Of a stretch of 64,000 nt of DNA, positions 63,152 through 64,000 are shown piece after piece (the stretch's first letter is position 1; every line of letters starts with the position of its first letter). The DNA comes from Nannocystis sp. RBIL2 (GTDB taxonomy: Bacteria; Myxococcota_A; Polyangia; Nannocystales; Nannocystaceae), in NCBI RefSeq assembly GCF_026626745.1, contig NZ_JAPNJW010000001.1, forward strand, positions 5,750,001 to 5,814,000. The letters are read 5' to 3'. Position numbers and translations under genes: made by a program. A model generated the notes under the pieces. That model made no database searches and was not told the DNA's origin. It saw only the letters and a program-made list of their open reading frames with translations.

Positions 63152-63988
63152 CTACTCGCCATCGCCGTCCTCGGCGCCGCGGGCCGGCTCGGACGGCGGC
63201 TGCTCCTGCGCGGCGGCAGGTGGGTTGACGCTGGGGGTGCGGGGCTGGGGGCTCCCGCCCCAGTCGCGGCGAGAGGCCCAGCTGCGCCGGCGCTGCTCGG
63301 CCTGGCGGGCCTGCTTCTCCCGGGCGGCCTCGAGCTCGCGCTGGTCGGCCTCGTCGAGCTCGATGCCGTAGCGCTGCTTCATGAACGCGGGCAGCTGGCC
63401 GTTCTTGAGGCAGCTGTGCGACTCGACCAGCTCGTGGGTAGCCTTGAGATCCCTGGGCCGGTACCAGCCCTTGGCGGCGACCTGCTCGGGGGTGGGGATC
63501 CGCGTGGTGATCCGCCACATCTCGACCTTGGCCGCGGGGGTGCCGTAGTCGAGGAACCAGTTGCGGCAGACGAAGAACGACCACGGCCGCAGGTACGACT
63601 TGCCCTTGCCGATCATGCGCCGATGCATCTTGCGCATGCGGTCGTTCCAGATCCACGGGAACGGGCGGTAGCTGTAGCTGTTGTAGCCGATGTCCCAGCG
63701 GGTCCCGTCCGGCAGCACCACCACCGTCTTCATGAAGGTGTTGGCCCGCGGCGGGTTGGGCGCGAACATGTTCCAGCTCTGCGAGGTGCCGGTGACGCTG
63801 AGGTAGCTGCCGAACACGCCGCGCGCGGCCGACCGCCACTGGCTGAAGATGTTGCTGCCGGGGAACAGGCTCAGGCCGACGGCGCAGAAGTGCCAGGTCA
63901 TCAAGCCGACGGCGACCGCCCGGTACAACGCGCCCCCGGCCAGCCCCGGCGCGCCCCCGGGCGCAGCGCTGTGTGGCACTTCCGACAT
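63152..63988 (-). CDS. HTTM-associated partner protein 2 (single-pass)
   Basis: 278 residues; the ATG at 63988 lies inside a dyad-family word (GACATGCTC), so a start beyond the window cannot be excluded. A membrane helix covers about 24-46 (AVAVGLMTWHFCAVGLSLFPG). The core parallels partner 1: SQSWNMFAPNPPRANTFMKTVVVLPDG, PFPWIWNDRMRKMHRRM and FFVCRNWFLDYG. The C-terminus is charged and Pro-rich. Partner 1 follows after about 190 bp and then the HTTM gene, so the three probably work as one membrane complex. The conserved W-x-MFAPNP motif is diagnostic of this unnamed group. Confidence 0.8.
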   Translation of the reverse strand: MSEVPHSAAPGGAPGLAGGALYRAVAVGLMTWHFCAVGLSLFPGSNIFSQWRSAARGVFGSYLSVTGTSQSWNMFAPNPPRANTFMKTVVVLPDGTRWDIGYNSYSYRPFPWIWNDRMRKMHRRMIGKGKSYLRPWSFFVCRNWFLDYGTPAAKVEMWRITTRIPTPEQVAAKGWYRPRDLKATHELVESHSCLKNGQLPAFMKQRYGIELDEADQRELEAAREKQARQAEQRRRSWASRRDWGGSPQPRTPSVNPPAAAQEQPPSEPARGAEDGDGE

Positions 63989-64000
63989 GCTCTTAAGGAC

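Overview
This 64 kb window is a piece of a GC-rich (roughly 70% by eye) bacterial chromosome, most likely from the Myxococcota and probably near Nannocystaceae. The reasons are a secreted repeat protein ending in a MYXO-CTERM-type tail (Cys-rich motif, hydrophobic stretch, Arg run), lipoproteins with Thr/Ser/Asp/Gly-rich linkers, a MopE-like metal-binding motif, several FHA, TPR and PDZ envelope proteins, and many large mirror ORFs on antisense strands. The lineage is inferred from these traits and not from an alignment.

Layout. 1-7.7 kb: the end of an OmpR-type response regulator, a fatty acyl desaturase, and two tandem paralogous membrane-anchored proteins made of carboxypeptidase-regulatory-like modules with a C-terminal PDZ domain. 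8.5-13.6 kb: a two-gene Mre11/Rad50-like pair (YhaO/YhaN type). 13.6-16.7 kb: a divergent pair, asnB and a zinc-ribbon methyltransferase. 16.8 kb: tRNA-Asp(GTC) with a textbook terminator. 18.3-22.2 kb: B12-dependent ribonucleotide reductase nrdJ behind two NrdR-like boxes whose centres are 31 bp apart. 22.3-27.7 kb: S41 protease, divergent polysaccharide deacetylase, FHA protein, FG-GAP/MYXO-CTERM protein. 28.0 kb: tRNA-Arg(TCG) on the minus strand. 28.2-30.1 kb: a subtilase. 30.9-31.7 kb: bfd-bfr iron storage pair behind two Fur-like boxes. 32-37.9 kb: a Crp-family regulator with a lipoprotein S41 protease and a LolA-like lipoprotein, a possible roadblock protein, a third S41 protease and an XRE regulator. 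38-42.6 kb: minus-strand run of TonB-dependent receptor, small membrane protein, proC and a CxxC-rich protein. 42.7-50.9 kb: lipoproteins, a ComEA-like HhH protein, an outer-membrane protein, a lipase-like hydrolase, a TPR protein and a Pro-rich repeat protein. 51.2-60.2 kb: a radical SAM protein of the SplB/PA0069 type, an RsmC-like methyltransferase, a SWIM-SNF2 helicase, a phytoene-desaturase-like oxidoreductase and a lipoprotein. 60.2-64 kb: an HTTM membrane protein with two related partner proteins.

The most unusual signal is not a gene. A short dyad element centred on GGACATGTCC, or arranged as CATGTCC-loop-GGACATG hairpins, recurs several dozen times. It is found in most intergenic gaps and also inside conserved coding motifs, where it fits the reading frame without any insertion and uses codons that are otherwise rare here (GGA, CAT, ACA, TGT, GCA, CTA). 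It behaves like an iterated DNA-level word (compare HIP1 or DNA-uptake sequences) rather than an inserted element.

A second unusual signal is that three genes (ending at 43280, 45765 and 52219) are followed by degenerate copies of their own 3' ends, stop codon included in at least one case. Several other gaps are built of degenerate tandem repeats. All gene functions below are read from motifs by eye; no database search was possible.
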